From assembly GCA_905372875.1 (NCBI GenBank), contig CAJPQU010000120.1, forward strand, positions 1 to 6,132: DNA of 6,132 nt, written 5' to 3'. Below the pieces are notes generated by a model. That model searched no databases. It was not told the origin of the DNA and was given only the letters and a program-made list of their open reading frames with translations. Origin of the DNA: an uncultured Schwartzia sp. Lineage in GTDB: Bacteria > Bacillota > Negativicutes > Selenomonadales > Selenomonadaceae. This document shows, piece by piece, positions 6,055 to 6,132 of this stretch. The position numbers were made by a program, and so were the translations under genes. Every line of letters starts with the position of its first letter. The stretch's first letter is position 1.

Positions 6055-6063
6055 CCCTCCTTT
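6055..6063 (-). promoter_or_regulatory. Ribosome binding site supporting a TTG start
   Basis: AAAGGAGGG on the minus strand lies eight bases from TTG 6047. The near-perfect match and spacing make the non-ATG start of the flagellar operon protein convincing. A second purine-rich AGGAGG stands further upstream, before a two-codon ATG-GGG-TAA. Confidence 0.75.
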
Positions 6064-6108
6064 ACCCCATGATCTTCTGTCTTTCCTCCTCTTCGCTTGC
6101 GTAAATTT

Positions 6109-6124
6109 TAACATACTTATGTTA
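6109..6124. promoter_or_regulatory. 16-bp perfect palindrome in an AT-rich leader
   Basis: TAACATA (6109-6115), two bases, then TATGTTA (6118-6124) form a perfect inverted repeat about 60 bases upstream of the TTG start. The surrounding 6100-6132 is clearly richer in A and T than the rest of the window. On the minus strand it overlaps promoter-like TATAAC and TAAAAT hexamers. A transcription factor site or a promoter for the flagellar operon protein and flgE is possible. The window ends too soon to see a -35 box. Confidence 0.35.
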
Positions 6125-6132
6125 TACTATAT

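Noticed and set aside
5791..6114. 107-codon minus-strand frame starting at ATG 6114
   Set aside because: It overlaps the flagellar operon protein in another frame, is rich in Arg, Lys and Gly, and crosses that gene's ribosome binding site; the TIGR02530-like frame has clear family motifs.

Overview
The window looks like chromosomal DNA of a motile bacterium of the Bacillota. The evidence is a flagellar hook gene preceded by the small 'flagellar operon protein' usual in Gram-positive-type flagellar operons, strong AAAGGAGG-type ribosome binding sites, and GTG and TTG starts. A Selenomonas-like member of the Negativicutes would fit the gene content and moderately high GC, but that is inference. 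Every gene I accept lies on the minus strand, so transcription runs from high to low coordinates.

Right part (6132 to about 3136), flagellar block. A short AT-rich leader with a perfect 16-bp palindrome precedes a 121-aa TIGR02530-like flagellar operon protein with a TTG start. The hook gene flgE follows. As given, flgE is split by a one-base frame change at a GGGGAAA run (4952-4958). Adding one base joins the two frames into an 817-aa hook protein, about twice the usual length, with at least five degenerate copies of a beta-rich module inserted ahead of its FlaE-like domain. A strong bidirectional hairpin terminator closes the unit.

Middle (3046 to about 1440). A NYN-domain nuclease-like protein with a C-terminal OST-HTH/LOTUS-like domain comes first. 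Next is a promoter and a probable two-gene unit: a 115-aa cysteine-containing protein of unknown role (CxCxxC near its C terminus) and a 101-aa stand-alone GNAT-fold acetyltransferase. A hairpin terminator follows.

Left part (1406 to 1). A good sigma-A-type promoter, with an 8-bp inverted repeat flanking its -35 box, drives nicotinate phosphoribosyltransferase (pncB, NAD salvage). That gene runs off the left edge with 437 codons visible.

I see no RNA genes, insertion sequences, CRISPR arrays or phage genes. Nothing here clearly amounts to a new multi-gene system. The most notable points are the split and repeat-expanded hook gene, the inverted repeat at the pncB promoter, and the conserved-looking cysteine protein paired with a small acetyltransferase.
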